DNA of 64,000 bases from Ecdyonurus torrentis (GCA_949318235.1 OX439129.1:9858178-9922177), one strand, 5' to 3'; numbered from the stretch's first letter, positions 15,507 to 34,172 are shown. Program-made: numbers and translations. The notes: a model not told the origin generated them from the sequence alone.

Positions 15507-18475
15507 AATTTTGCAATTTTTGAGAAAACTACTTCAACACTGATTCTGGAGATATTTAAATGAGAAAAACTAACCATACTTTTATGTATTTTAGGCCATA
15601 GAAATATTTTAATAATTTTTTAAACCGATAAACGATAACCTCCATTGGATATATGGAAAAATGAAAAATGGTAAATGTAGCAACATAGTCACAAAGATAA
15701 AATAGGTCAAGGTATACTCTTTACTCTCTATAGAGTTACTATAGAGTAGGAAGGTGACAAAAACAATATTGAAATATGTTGCTTTTTTCTTCCTTTGTTT
15801 CTAACTTTGTGTCCGTATCAGTACATCATACAATATGCTTCATATGAAAGATGAGTAAGCTGTCCTGTCTTACTGTATAAATGCTAACTTTTTGTATTTT
15901 AAATGTATATGTTTTATATTAAACATTAAACTTAATGTAATAAATTTTTGTATTACTCCTAGAACCTACCGATAAGACGTCATGTCTTGGTGGGACTATT
16001 GTAACCTTTGGATAAAATAAAATAATAATAAAAAAAATACATACATAGTATGTCGCACGCGTAGAATGAAAAGCTCGTATTAGAAATTCCCGTGTTTTCG
16101 AAGTTTGAATCGTTATAATACAAAAATAAAAAGTCACAAAAAATTGAAATTACTTTTGTCGTGCGGCTTATAAATCTGACAATATATTTTATTAATTTTA
16201 TATTTTTATCGCAAACAGTTCGTTCACAATTCATCAATTAGTAAACTAAAACACCCTGTTTTCGAACGTTGTCCAAAAATGTGTTATTAAAATTATTTTT
16301 CGCATGAAACAACAAGCAATAAAATTTCAAATTAATATCATAGAGTCAAGAAATGTTGCTTATTCATAATGTACAGTTGAAATTTTTTTGCAAGCAACCC
16401 CTTTGCCAAAATTTGCAAAAAACGGATCTCGCGTTATATTAATGCTTTGAAGCTGAAAATTATTTTAGGGGTGCAATTTTGAATCCCTTAAATGTTCTTT
16501 TGCTAATAATGTAAATATCTTATTTCCATAATATTAAATGAATTTTTAAAAATTTGATGTACTGCTGGTTGCGGTAATCAGGCATTTTATGTACTACTAT
16601 TTGCGTAAATACAGGGGTTATAAATTAATTAATTCATAAGTTTAGTTAATTTTAAAATAATTTTGTATACTGCAAAGAAATCTTTTAAGAATATGAAATT
16701 GCACCCCTCAAATAATTTTCAGCTTCAAAGCATTAATACAATGTGAGATCGTTTTTTTGCAAATTTTGACAAAGGGGTTGCTTGCAAAAAAATTTCAACT
16801 GTACATTAAGAAAAAGTAACATTTCTTGAATCTATGATATCAATTTGAAATTTTTATTGCTTGTTGTTGCATGGGAAAAATAATTTTAATGTCACTTTTT
16901 TGAACAAAGTTCGAAAACAGGGTGTTTTAGTTTACTAATTGATGAATTGTGAACGAACTGTTTGCGATAAAAATATGAAATTTATAAAATATATTGTCAG
17001 ATTTATAAGCCGCTTGACAAAAGTAATTTCAATTTTTTGTGACTTTTTATTTTTGTATTATAACGATTCAAACTTCGAAAACACGGGAATTTCTAATACG
17101 AGCTTTTCATTCTACGCGTGCGATGTATACATAACAATAATAATAAATGTCTCTATCTATAGCGGCAAATGTACTGTTAAGTACGGTGGCTCGCTTATCC
17201 TTTAAACAAAATATAATCAAATTTATATTAGTATTCTCCTAATTTATTTCTAAATAACTTTCTGCATATTATTTTAACAACATCTCCATCAAGCCCATTC
17301 CAATCATGAGCAGTTCTACTAAGGAACGAATACTTTCCCACATCTGTACTTGTTCCCATCACTTGTATCTTAAATTCATGATCCTTTCTAGCTAGATGTA
17401 GTTTGATTGTGATTTTCTTGTTCAATTCTCCCCATCCCCTATTGTCTTTTTGTACAGAATACATTGCACAAAGCCTATCTTTCTTCCTCCTAGTACTCAG
17501 CTGTTCCCATCCAATTTTTTCAACTAGCTTAGCACCTGCTACTGGATTTATATCTCCCACTCTCCAAGTCCTAGTTTCCCCTGTAACTCTTCTGGCAGCA
17601 TTTTTTTGTACCTTTTCTAAGTCGTTTATTAATTCATTTGTGTGTGGATCCCAAACTGAGCTACAGTACTCAAGCTTTGGCCTAAATAATGATTTATATA
17701 TACGCAATATCCTTTGTTTTGACACTTGTTTCTTTCAAGTTTCCATAAACAAAACCTATCTGTTTATTAGCTCCCGCTACAACTTTATTTACATGTTTAT
17801 TCCATCTAAGTTCAGAATCTAACGTAATCCCTAAAGGCCGACGCAGCCGTCAGTCGGTCTTTTTGCGACAAGGACCGTTAGAGTGCGCTAGAGTTAGGAT
17901 TGGTCTAACTTTTTGCGCAAAGCCAATCGGGAGCCAGCGATAGTTGTCGCACGGTTATCGCTCAGGCAGCGATTGACGGCTGCTTCGGCCTTAAATATTT
18001 GTATGTAGTCTTTCTCTTCCTTTAAATACATACATCTGATGTAGGAAATAAGTATGTATGTATACATAGTACTAGTAATAATGCTTACAGTTTATCAATT
18101 CTCTCAGCTTCCAACAAAGACTTCCTCTCTTCAAGCGCACTCTGAATTTGTTTTGACTCCAGCCAAGAGTTAGAAGGAGCAAATTGTTTCACTCCACGTC
18201 CCGGCAAGAGTTGCTCTTGATTCCTACGATGCGAGGTGGCAAGTTCTGGAGCTCTAAAATACAATATCCAATTTAGTAAATTCTTTATTTTTTTTTGTAC
18301 ATATATAATATTCTAAAATTTGGAAAACAATTACTATGTAACAATAATAATAAAATCTTTATGCATGTATGTATACTGTATGACTAATAAGGTAAGGTGT
18401 GTGAACGCCGGTATAATTAATGCAGATGAAAACACAGATTGCTGAGACAAAATATACTTACGACAGTAACGGCAT
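11416..18475 (-). CDS. Tsen54: tRNA-splicing endonuclease subunit Sen54 homologue, 6 exons, 622 aa
   Basis: Non-catalytic subunit of the nuclear tRNA-intron endonuclease that excises introns from pre-tRNA. Minus-strand exons: 18462-18475, 18089-18253, 14973-15120, 13679-14909, 12344-12506 and 11416-11563. They sum to 1869 nt, exactly 623 codons, with GT-AG at all five introns. The N-terminal Sen54 domain includes AVWIPDKNVAEVTRKVGKHW (65-84), MGCEKGGKLLLNPEEALYL (88-106) and LELLYGGVAMSIQQAYALLL (112-131). A Pro/Gln/Asn-rich linker spans about 180-505 with three PPQCPQV heptads (about 420-445). The C-terminal domain has FRKSELNPPDYHIVVI (558-573) and VPILFAVVQ (592-600), matching the conserved Sen54 end. 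The protein is longer than human TSEN54 because of the linker. Exon 4 stays open through its GTAAGT donor to a TAA at 13671-13673, so intron retention would drop the C-terminal domain. The paralogy-free family match is strong; the linker's role is unknown. Confidence 0.95.
11622..11711. mobile_element. 90-bp palindromic MITE in TSEN54 intron 5, TTAA duplication
   Basis: GGGGGAATGGGTCATGTAG at the left end is mirrored by CTACATGACCCATTCCCCC at the right, with TTAA at 11618-11621 and 11712-11715. TTAA duplication is typical of piggyBac or Kolobok elements. The arms are nearly perfect over about 30 bp, suggesting a fairly young copy. Confidence 0.88.
12045..12164. mobile_element. 120-bp MITE in TSEN54 intron 5, copy B
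   Basis: Same family and same length as 2990-3109. Ends CAGCTCTGGCCAAAAATTTG / ..TGGCCAGAGCTG are flanked by TA at 12043-12044 and 12165-12166. Its ends are better matched to each other than those of copy A, so it is probably closer to the family consensus. Confidence 0.88.
12700..13480. mobile_element. Decayed inverted-repeat element in TSEN54 intron 4
   Basis: A block of about 170 bp (GAGAAACCAGCAAG..., GCTAGCACAGA, TTCATCAGTCC) at about 12757-12960 recurs directly at about 13083-13260 and inverted at about 13265-13440. The outer ends AATAAACCATTGCGGTTAGG (near 12732) and its complement (near 13450) match as inverted repeats. This looks like an old TIR element with an internal duplication. 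Boundaries are approximate and no coding capacity is visible. Confidence 0.65.
15121..16052. other. Proximal part of TSEN54 intron 2, no gene
   Basis: AT-rich intron sequence with an A run at 15301-15319 and a T run of about 34 nt at 15471-15504. No exon-like or transposon-end signal was found. Confidence 0.5.
16053..17123. mobile_element. 1.07-kb foldback element in TSEN54 intron 2
   Basis: Long inverted arms of about 430 bp (about 16053-16483 and 16690-17123) flank a central region of about 200 bp. Outer ends read TCGCACGCGTAGAATGAAAA on the left and TTTTCATTCTACGCGTGCGA on the right. Both arms encode the same meaningless frame in mirror image, so the apparent peptides are not genes. Possible TA duplications flank it (16049-16050 and 17126-17127) if two imperfect terminal bases are included; this is uncertain. 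Confidence 0.85.
17228..17833 (-). pseudogene. 5'-truncated, frameshifted non-LTR reverse transcriptase fragment
   Basis: Translation from about 17833 gives GITLDSELRWNKHVNKVV then ANKQIGFVYGNLKE, and after a one-base frameshift near 17690-17700 gives YKSLFRPKLEYCSSVWDPHT, ending at a TAA at 17228. This is the conserved C-terminal thumb/linker segment of Jockey/CR1/I-type non-LTR reverse transcriptases. It is truncated abruptly where the GC-rich MITE begins at 17835, with no 5' portion in the window. It lies in the TSEN54 intron on the same strand as the gene. Confidence 0.88.
17835..17991. mobile_element. 157-bp GC-rich MITE with TAA duplication in TSEN54 intron 2
   Basis: Ends AGGCCGACGCAGCCGTCA and TGACGGCTGCTTCGGCCT form inverted repeats with one mismatch, flanked by TAA at 17832-17834 and 17992-17994. 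Its base composition is far more GC-rich than its surroundings. A 3-bp TAA duplication suggests PIF/Harbinger. Confidence 0.83.
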
Positions 18476-18632
18476 TTTCAGATTTAATACTACAACTTTT
18501 TTAATTTAATACATTAACACTTTATGTCACACTTTATTTATTTTCTACCACATTTTAAGGCCTAAAATTCAGCCAAATAAAACAAAAATATCTCGTGTCA
18601 ACATTTTGATGAAAGTGAATTTGGAATAAAAT

Positions 18633-18940
18633 AAGATTCGAAAAAATTAATTTTGGAGACCTTGCTGCGAGGCTAGTTTTTGATTGAAAATTATTCCAAC
18701 TTCAGTAAAAATAAGATTCGAAAAAAATATTTTTGGAGCCCTCCTATTGTTGCCAGGCTATATTTTGAGAGAAATTTAAATGAATCGCACACCTTTAATT
18801 CTGGCAACGCCGCATTTTGAAGATTCGAAAAAATTAATTTTGGAAAACTTTTGCTGCGAGGCTAGTTTTTGAATTGAAAATTATTCCAACTTCAGTAAAA
18901 ATAAGATTCGGAAAAAGGTTGTTTTGAGACCTCAAATTGT
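18633..18940. repeat. 188-bp tandem duplication, second copy split by a transposon
   Basis: The segment beginning AGATTCGAAAAAATTAATTT at 18633 recurs at 18821 (period 188). The second copy stops at 18940 and resumes at 21421 (GTTGCCAGGCTAG...) to about 21497, so the transposon at 18941-21420 entered it. Comparison with copy 1 (..ATTGTTGCCAGG..) gives the empty site. Confidence 0.85.
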
Positions 18941-19411
18941 CCCTGCTCGAAAAACTTGCCAAGTTCTTGCCAATTAAGAACCTGTTTCTTACCAAGAACG
19001 TGGTAAGTTCCTGCCAATTAAGAAACAAGTTCTTAGTAAGAACTTGCCAAGAACTTGTTTCAAGATATATCTTGACTGAGTAATTCTTGGCAAGTACGTT
19101 CTTACTAAAAGAACTTGCTTCAAGATCTTGACAAAAAATTTCTTGGCAATTAAGTTCTTAGTAAGATATTACCAAGATCTTAGTTCTTGGCAAGTTCTTG
19201 ACAAGAACTTATCAAAGATCTTAATTACAATTTCTTGCCAAGATCCTGGCTAATTTCTTAAAAAAAAATAAAACAATTTTTTTGGCAAAATCTTGCCAAG
19301 CTAGATTAAGTTTCTTGGTTCAATCTTGGCAAAATTTGTAAAAAAATTAAGATTTCTTGATTCAGAAATTTCTTGGCTCGAAATCTTGACAAGTTCTTGG
19401 TAAGATCTTGG

Positions 19412-19650
19412 CAGTCATGGAGTCGATACCGAAATTTTCGATACCGATACGATACCGATATTTTTAAATTTTCCCGATACCGATACCGATACGATACTGC
19501 TCAAAAAAATTTGCTCCGATACGATACCGATACGATACCGATATTTTCCGATACTTTTTCGATATTTTTGCTATATCTCATACAATAAATATTGCACTAT
19601 AAATTTCCTTTTTTTTCACCTTAAAATCCATGCATATTTTTGCAACATTT

Positions 19651-19686
<36 letters not shown>

Positions 19687-20804
19687 TTCATTTATTTACT
19701 TATTTATTTACTCACTTATTTATTTATTTTATTCTAATGTTCGTTTGTTAAACTAAAATGACTAAAACAATTATAGTAGATTTAAAAAAAAATTATATTT
19801 CATTCGTTAATGAGATTATACGATTAGAATATCCTCTACTGTTTCCAAGCACTTTTGTTAATTATTTACAAATTAGCAATTTCTTTATTTCGTATAGAAG
19901 TAATTTTCAAATATTTAATAAATTTAAATTTTTTTCATGGTATTTTTTTAATTTGCTAAAGGAAACAAAGTATCATTAGCTTTCATATTTATTTTATTGG
20001 CTCAAATCATCCCCACTAAACCAAAGGGGTTAAAGTCCAAATTTCCCCTCTGGTCGTAAAAATCCTTTGATTTTGTAAACTTTTTAAAAATTTAACCTTG
20101 TAAAAAATTTGTACAAAGACATTAACGGAAGTATGCTACGTCTTTTGTAATTTGTAATGCATTGAATTTATATACAATTACAGTGATTTAAAATGTCAAT
20201 CATTGACTATATTTTATTGTGATTTCTACCGGCGCTTTAGTCATTAGGAGAGATCATAGATAGTATACTGTACGACCACACGACGGATTTCTCAGAAACT
20301 TGGCCCCAGTCGATCGCTCTTTTTTTTTTTTTCATAAAAAGAAGAAAAAAGTTTTAACACCGTTTTCTTTATTTTTATTGTATGTAAAATACAAAAAAAT
20401 ATATATATACTTTTTACCTGGTGGCTTTATAAAAAGTATAAAATAAAAATACTGTGCACGCGGCGCCCTGCCCTGTTGTTATAGCACAATGAAAAATAAA
20501 GGAGTGAATTTTATTGTCCAAGTACGAAAGATAGATAATCACTAATGGAATGTTCTCGTTGCTTCAGAAGTTTTTTTTTTTTTTTTTTTTTTTTTTGTAT
20601 TTTTACTTTTATTTTATGAGAGAGCAAAAGTCTCATAGTATCGGAAAAAAGTATCGAAATTCGACGATATTTTGCTGATATCGGTGACCGATACCGATAT
20701 TCGATACTGAGTTTAAAAAAGACCCCGATACGATACCGATACGATAAAAGTATCGGTATAGTATCGAATATCGTATCGCAGTCGATACCGATACTCCATG
20801 ACTG
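19412..20804. mobile_element. 1.39-kb non-autonomous hAT-type element nested in the CCCTG element
   Basis: Ends CAGTCATGGAGT / ACTCCATGACTG are flanked by a perfect 8-bp duplication GATCTTGG (19404-19411 and 20805-20812), the hAT signature. Subterminal regions carry many copies of GATACCGATACGATACCGAT-type repeats (19425-19560 and 20635-20790), probable transposase-binding arrays. The interior is AT-rich with a (TTTA)n run at about 19645-19735, and no transposase ORF is visible. Confidence 0.93.
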
Positions 20805-21040
20805 GATCTTGGAATAGCATTTAGGGGTTGAAAAAAGGGTCAAGGAGTATTGATAGAACATTTTTGATGCCAAGAACAGGTTCCTCATCTCTTTTTACCC
20901 TTAGGAACCATGTTTCATATTTTTAACCTTTCTGCGACCTGCTCGACACCTAAGTCCAAACAATTAGAACTTTATATAACGCAAATAACACAAGAAATCA
21001 ATAAGAGGTAGAAAAGAGCAGTGCAAGGACAGCCTCATCA

Positions 21041-21095
21041 GTGATCACCGAAGTCAAGCAACGTTGAGCGAGATCAAAAGATGGATGGGTGACCG
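21041..21095 (+). ncRNA. 5S rRNA-like fragment (pseudogene or 5S-derived SINE head) inside the CCCTG element
   Basis: GTGATCACCGAAGTCAAGCA then GATGGATGGGTGACCG matches the central part of arthropod 5S rRNA, including the internal Pol III control region, followed by a T run. The 5' and 3' thirds of 5S rRNA are missing, so it cannot make a functional 5S rRNA. Confidence 0.7.
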
Positions 21096-21497
21096 ATTTT
21101 TTTATTGTGCTAGAAATGTTTTTTTATTGTTTTCTCTTTATTGTGTGTACAGCAGAAAATGTGCAGAATAAATTTTCCTACATTTTAATTATTAATTTTA
21201 ATTAAAATTTATTAATTATCCAAGATCTTGTCAAGATCTTGACACGATTTTGCCAAGAACTTGACACGATCTTGTCAAGATCGTGACAGGATCTTGACAC
21301 GATCTTGACACGATCTTGTCAAGATCGTGGCACGATCTTGGTAAGATCTTACACAAGAACTTGCGAATACGTTCTTGCGGTAAGATCCTGGCAAGAACTT
21401 GGCAAGTTTTTCGAGCAGGGGTTGCCAGGCTAGATATTTGAGAGAAATTTAAATGAATCGCACACCTTTAATTCTGGCAACGCTGCATTTGGAAAAT

Positions 21498-22100
21498 TTG
21501 CATGGACATGTACAAAACATGTTGCGGTACAATTTTATTTGAAATATTTGCCTGTATCGCTTGCAAACCTCTCTATTTACTGCAAAACTGCTATATCGCG
21601 GCAGTTTTTTTGTCTTAGGTGAACGTCACACAAAAGATTGTCTTTACGTGGCATTTACGCAACACGGAGAACCGCACGCAGGTCAAATGACCAGTCAACA
21701 TACCCTATCATATTATAAAGGAAACCCATCAAATTGTTTTCTTATTTGGTTATATATACTGGGGGCTTTAATATTGACCTTTAAGTGCCCCTTAGGGTTG
21801 GAAGTGTACGTGGGTAGAGTAAAAATTAAATATTGGGGCTTATGGGGCTAAAAGGACCACAAGTGCTATTTTTAAATTTATGTACAAATGCCATTACGAC
21901 TTTGGTGTACATTTAACTGAAAGGTCAATAATTTTGTGACCTTGAAAATGGCAAAAGGTCATTTTGACAAACAGCTATAGACAAAAAAAAGGTGTGTGTT
22001 TAATTGAGTAAATGTTTTAGTATTTTAAATTATTTTAAAAAGCAAAAAAATTATCGTGAAATATCCCGGGCTATATAACGTTTTATAATACGAGTGGTTT
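21498..22100. other. Unassigned sequence between two repeat blocks
   Basis: A 96-codon open frame at 21561-21851 has no recognisable motif and no partner exons. I treat it as chance. Confidence 0.4.
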
Positions 22101-23225
22101 TACGAGTGGATTCAATGCGCATCTGATGACCCACGGGTTCATGGTTGACCCCTAAAATTTGAGTTCTCCGATTTCAATGCAACAAACGTGATAACTGGGG
22201 TTTCGTAACCTTGTGAGAACACTGGTGACCACCCAAAATTTTTCAACTCAACCCCTCATGACCCAGGGGTTGGTTGACCCTTTAAATTTGAGTTCTCCGA
22301 TTTCAATGAAACAAACGTGTTAACTGAGGTAACATGACCTTGTGAGAACTCTGGCGGACACCAAAATTTTTCAACCCAACCCCTGATGACCCAGGGGTTG
22401 GTTGACCCTTAAAATTTAAGTTCTCCGATTTCGATGCAAAAAACGTGTTAACTGGGGTTCCTTAGCCTAGTGGGAACACTGTAGACCACCAAAAAAATTT
22501 CAACCCAACCCCTGATGACCCAGGGGTTGGTTGACCCTTTAAATTCGAGTTTTCCGATTTCGATGAAACAAACGTGTTAACTTAAGTAACATTACCATGT
22601 GAGTACACTGGTGACCACTATAAATTTTCAACCCAGCCCCTGATGACCCAGGGGTTGGTTGACCCCTAAATTCGAGTTCTCTGATTTCGATATATGGAAC
22701 AAACGTGTAAACTAAGGTTTCTTGATCTTATGTGAGAACAATAGTAACCATATTTTTTTTTAATCCAACCTCTGATGATGCAGGGGTTTGTTAACCCTTA
22801 AAATTGTAGGGTTCTCTTATTTTAATAGTTAAACATTCCGACTTCCATGTGTTAACTTATTAAACTATATATTATAATATCAAAAAAATCAAATTTTAGG
22901 GGTCAACCAACCCCTGGGTCATCAGGGGTTGAGTTGAAAAATTTTGGTGGTCACAGTGTTCTCACAAGGTTAAGGAACCTTAGTTTACACGTTTATTTCA
23001 TCAAAATCGAGAAATATTATTTTTGGGGTAAACCACCCCCAGATAGAACAAGGACGTTTTAACGGGGTTTCAATGCTTCTTTTGGTCCACCATTGAATCT
23101 ACGTGTTAAGTTACCCCAGAATAGCCTTTTTTCCATCACAATCGAGCAAGTTTATTATCCGGGGGGAAACACCCCAATGGGGGTGGGGTGGGTATTTGCA
23201 TATTTAATTACCTTACCTGTATCAC
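22100..23225. repeat. Tandem array of about 127-bp units with an inverted unit (foldback family F1)
   Basis: Six units share TGATGACCCAGGGGTTGGTT, GAGTTCTCCGATTTC and CAAACGTGTTAACT motifs, recurring near 22121, 22255, 22382, 22511, 22638 and 22772. An inverted unit follows at 22889-23000. The end AATGGGGGTGGGGTG...GCATATTTAATTA at 23177-23210 recurs at 33772-33810, linking this block to the foldback at 32763-34172. Confidence 0.75.
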
Positions 23226-23229
23226 TCAT

Positions 23230-23830
23230 CCTTGCTCGAAAAACTTGCCAAGTTCTTAATTGCCAAGAACCCGATTCTTACCAAGAACTTGGTAAGTTCC
23301 TGCCAAGAAACAAGTTCTTAATAAGAACTTGCCAAGAACTTGTTTCAAGATCTTGACTGAGTAGTTCTTGGCAAGTTCTTAGTAAGATTTTACCAAGATC
23401 TTAGTTCTTGGCAAGTTCTTAACAATTGTTCTTAAGAACTTTATCAAGATCTAAATTATTATTTCTTGCTAAGATCCTGGCTAATTTCTTGAAAAATATT
23501 AAAAAAAAATTCTTGGCAAATTCTTGCCAATATTCAATTTCTTGGTTCAATCTTGGCAAAATTTTTCAAAAAAATAAGGATTCTTGATTCAGAAATTTCT
23601 TGGCTCGAAATCTTGACAAGTTCTTGATAAGATCTTGTAATAGTATTTAGGGGTTAAAGAAGGGGTTGAGGAGTATTGATAGAAATTTTTTTTATGCCAA
23701 GAACAGTTCCTCATCTCTTTTTACCCCTAGAAACAAAATTTCATATTTTTAACCTTTCTGTCTCGACAACCCAAGTCCAAACAATTGTATATAGGACTCT
23801 TTATATAACGCAAATAATACAACAAATTTA
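23230..23830 (+). mobile_element. CCCTG-family element, copy 2, truncated at one end and lacking the hAT insertion
   Basis: Starts CTTGCTCGAAAAACTTGCC and follows copy 1 through the subterminal CAAGATCTTG repeats, then reads straight through the site where copy 1 has the hAT element (GATCTTGTAATAGTATTTAG at about 23631-23650). Homology fades near 23825 and the right terminus is absent. It provides the empty site for the hAT insertion. Confidence 0.8.
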
Positions 23831-24404
23831 CTTTATTGAATTCTATGCTGAAAGTCACATTTTGAATTTTGAACTACCCAGGCAACCGTCATTTCGTTTT
23901 AGAAACCTTGTAAAAATGTGGCTGCCGCAACAAAAAGCAAATAATAAATAAATAATAATAAAAATTCAAATAATATTCTTAAATAATTTTATTTCTCAAT
24001 ACTACTATCATACTTCAAAATTTTAAACTTTTACAAAATATTTTAATTCAAAATATAATACGTTTAAATTTTTATCTACTAATAATACCTAAAAAGTAAC
24101 TTGATAAAAGCTCATAAAATATCATAAAGTATAAAATTATCTTAAGCTAAAATTTTTTTTAATTATAATAAATTTAAACTGCACAAAATAAAATTTAAGA
24201 TGTTTCGTCGGTCTTGCCGACATATATAAACAAGCTTTACATTTAATAGTGTGCAATTTAATTAGTTACATACTAATCAAAATATATATAATTTTAATTT
24301 AATAATTTACAATTCAAAGAATGTGTTATCATAGCGGACATCCGAAATGCGTTGAAATTGAAAGTTTTCATTCATGAGTTTAGGTTTTTAAGTAAAGTTT
24401 TACA
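23831..24404. other. AT-rich sequence with one GTCGG/CCGAC hairpin
   Basis: No gene. The only notable feature is the 15-nt hairpin GTCGGTCTTGCCGAC at 24207-24221, identical to that in the 318-bp satellite 10 kb away. Confidence 0.55.
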
Positions 24405-24406
24405 TA

Positions 24407-24601
24407 TCGATGCTTACCCGGTCGAAGTGAACGAACTACACTTTACAAATTTGGAGAAAAATGAACGTTCTACACTTTTCAATTTCCAAGTTCCCCCATA
24501 TAGTTCTCATGTTAAAACGCGTAGAAGCGCCAAAAGCAGATCGTTCATTTTTCCCCAAATTTGTAAAGTCTAGTTCGTTCACTTCGACGGGTAAGCATCG
24601 A
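24407..24601. mobile_element. 195-bp MITE with about 62-bp inverted repeats and TA duplication
   Basis: Ends TCGATGCTTACCC / GGGTAAGCATCGA are flanked by TA (24405-24406 and 24602-24603). The arms contain GAACGAACTACACTTTACAA and its inverse. The element at 25871-27284 has related ends. Confidence 0.83.
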
Positions 24602-25066
24602 TATACCTTTTTTTTTTGGTAAACAATGAGTCTAGTCTGTATTTTTGTTCATAAAAAAATATACACCACTCGTATTCAGGCCTTTAGTTGCAATCAATGT
24701 AACGTAAAAATTCATCAATATAGTGTAAATACAATTTGAGCTAAAAAATCACTTCAGTTTCTCTATCTTTATAATTAAAGGTGAGGAACAATTTCATAAA
24801 CTAAAAATATCATTGTAAATTTAGCTGCAGTCATTGTTTTTTAATTTATTTTTTATTTACATTTTATATGCTTTTTTTCACGCGTGTGAAAACAAGCATA
24901 ATTAACAGTGAGGAGGTAATAACCCATGCACAGTAAATGAAAAATAAATTAGAAATAAAAGATGTTAGTCCAATTTACGATGATATGATATGTTTCATCA
25001 ATTATATAAAATAAGTTTTTTGCACAAGTAGTTTTACTATATATAAACATAATGAAGACAACTATA
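24602..25066. other. AT-rich sequence downstream of the macro-domain stop codon
   Basis: Probably holds the 3' UTR of the minus-strand macro-domain gene. No other feature was identified. Confidence 0.4.
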
Positions 25067-31986
<6,920 letters not shown>

Positions 31987-32762
31987 CTGGAACAGAAAAA
32001 AACAAATACTTATACTAAATAACTTTTAAATAAATCTGATTACTTGTAAACAATTGTCGTTCAATTTAATCTATCTGGAATTTATGTTGCCAATTTCTTG
32101 GTTAGAAGTGAAACTCACAAAGGTATCTAAAGATTTGGTAATTTTTTTTTAACATTTTGTAACTAATTAATTCTTTTAAAATATCCTTGTAACATTACCA
32201 CATAAAACATGTATAAAGACGTTGGCAGATGTACTGTAGAAGCAGATAGTCTTAATTTTTTTTTTTTATATTGACGTATTGCAAATCGGACATGTCCGTT
32301 TTTTATATACCAGTTTAGTAATATCTTTCGACGCAAATATTTTATTTTATCTCTTACAATACAATTAGATTTAAAATTTATTAATAATTGTAAATTTATT
32401 CAAAAGTGTAAATGTTTGCTATACATTTTTTTTGCATTCATATGATAATATTGAAGGCGAACCATGGTATGGTGCACGTTTATGTTAAATTTCATTTGTA
32501 CTGTTTTTATTATAGGGATAATATAAATAAAAGAGTACATTAGTACACATTAAAATTTTATTTTTATTATCAATCAACGCAGTATGACAAATTACAAATT
32601 TTATAATTACATTAAAATAAAATCTTTAAAATTTACACTTTTTAATTTTATATACTAATAATATGCTTACATAACTGTTTAACTCAGATTTATTTATACT
32701 TTGCACTCTAGAATTAGGCGTGTATTGCTTTATATGGATTCATTAAAAAAAATTGTTCTATG

Positions 32763-34172
32763 AAAACAAAAATGGGGCTTTCCAGTCAAAATTGGCAACG
32801 TCGCAAAAATGACCTTGGAAATGTTTCAACAGGGTTTCGGAGGGCAAGAAAGCATTTTATAGGACTGCAGCTTAAGAAATATATGAAAAGCAAACGGCAA
32901 TTACAGAGCAACCAATTATTGTACGCTCTTCAAAATTTGCATACTCATTAAGAAACACCTCCCCTAACCACTAATTAAGGTTTCAATTTAATATTTAACC
33001 CCTAGCCGTCGTTTCAGGGAGATGAAAAGGGCCTTAAAATGGCAAGTGAGTAACCAAAGTACCGCATGGAATTTTCTTTTTTAACCTCATAGAGTAGGTG
33101 TCAGCCAACTAATTAGTCACAGGTATGTTTATTAAAAATGCAAATACACCCCCCCCCATTGGGGTGTTTTACCCCCAAAAATGAAATTGTTCAATTTTGA
33201 TGTTACAAAGGGCGATTCTGGGGTAACCTAATATGTAGATTTTATTGGTGGACCAAGTACCATTAAAACCACGTAAATAAAACCCTTTTTATATCCAGGG
33301 GTGTTTCACTCCCGAGAATTAAATTATTGATATTGATGGATTTTGACGCCACCAACGACGTTACCGTTGTTACTTGCCCAGACAAAGACAAAAACCATAA
33401 AATTGACCCTTGAAGGATTTAAGGGTGCCACCCCTGCAAACAAATGTTCTCCGATTTTGATGTAACCAATGACGTTACCGGGGTTACTTGACCCGAAAAA
33501 GACAATGGGTCAATTTTATGATTTTTGGTGGTCACTATTGTCTTTGTCGGGTCAAGTTACCCCGGTAACGTTGTTGGTTGCGTCAAAATCCATCAATATT
33601 ATTTAATTTTATTCTCGGGGGTGAAACACCCCTGGATATAAAAAGGGGTTGTATTTACGGGGTTTTAATGTTACTTGGTCCATCAATGAAATCTACGTGT
33701 TAAGTTACCCCAGAATCGCCCTTTGTAACATCAAAATTGAGCAATTTTATTATTTGGGATAAAACACCCTAATGGGGGTGGGGTGTGTATATGCATATTT
33801 AATTAACTTACCTGTGACAAATTAGTTGGCTGACACCTGATCTATGAGGTTAAAAAAGAAAATTCCATGCGGTACTTTGGATATTCACTTGCCGTTTTAA
33901 GGCCCTTTTCATCTCCCTGAAACGACAGCTAGAGGTTGAATATTGACTTGAACCTTAATTAGTGGTAAGGGGAGGTGTTTCCTGATGAGTATGCAAATTT
34001 TGAAGAGCGTAGAATAATTGGTTGCTCTGAAATTGCCGTTTGCTTTTCATATATTTCTTAAGCTGCAGTCCTATAAAATGCTTTCTTGCCCTCCGAAACC
34101 TTGTTGCAACATTTCCAATGTCATTTTTGCGACGTTGCCAATTTTAACTGGAAAGCCCCATTATTTTAAACC
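32763..34172. mobile_element. 1.4-kb foldback element, arms about 700 bp (family F1)
   Basis: AATGGGGCTTTCCAGTCAAA at 32771 is mirrored at 34143-34162, centred near 33466. Inner arms carry TGACGTTACCGGGGTTACTT-type repeats, and the CCCCATTGGGGTG segments match the array at 22100-23225. Arms are visibly more diverged than those of the 27695 foldback, so it is older. Confidence 0.82.

Larger units (their letters stand above)
18941..21420. mobile_element. 2.48-kb CCCTG-terminated DNA transposon, copy 1, GT duplication, no transposase
   Basis: Ends are perfect inverted repeats CCCTGCTCGAAAAACTTG... / ...CAAGTTTTTCGAGCAGGG, with GT at 18939-18940 and 21421-21422 as the target duplication relative to the empty site in the neighbouring tandem copy. 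Both subterminal regions are packed with variants of CAAGATCTTG and TTCTTGGCAAG (18950-19410 and 21220-21410). A hAT element is inserted at 19412-20804 and a 5S-like fragment lies at 21041-21095. No transposase is visible, so it is non-autonomous. I cannot assign a superfamily. Confidence 0.88.

Noticed and set aside
15980..17205. Two similar peptides on opposite strands (MMNCERTVCDKN...)
   Set aside because: They are the mirrored arms of a foldback element, not a duplicated gene.
22140..22660. CTGATGA motifs that could suggest hammerhead ribozymes
   Set aside because: No matching GAAA box or three-stem arrangement follows; the motif is part of the TGATGACCCAGGGG repeat unit.
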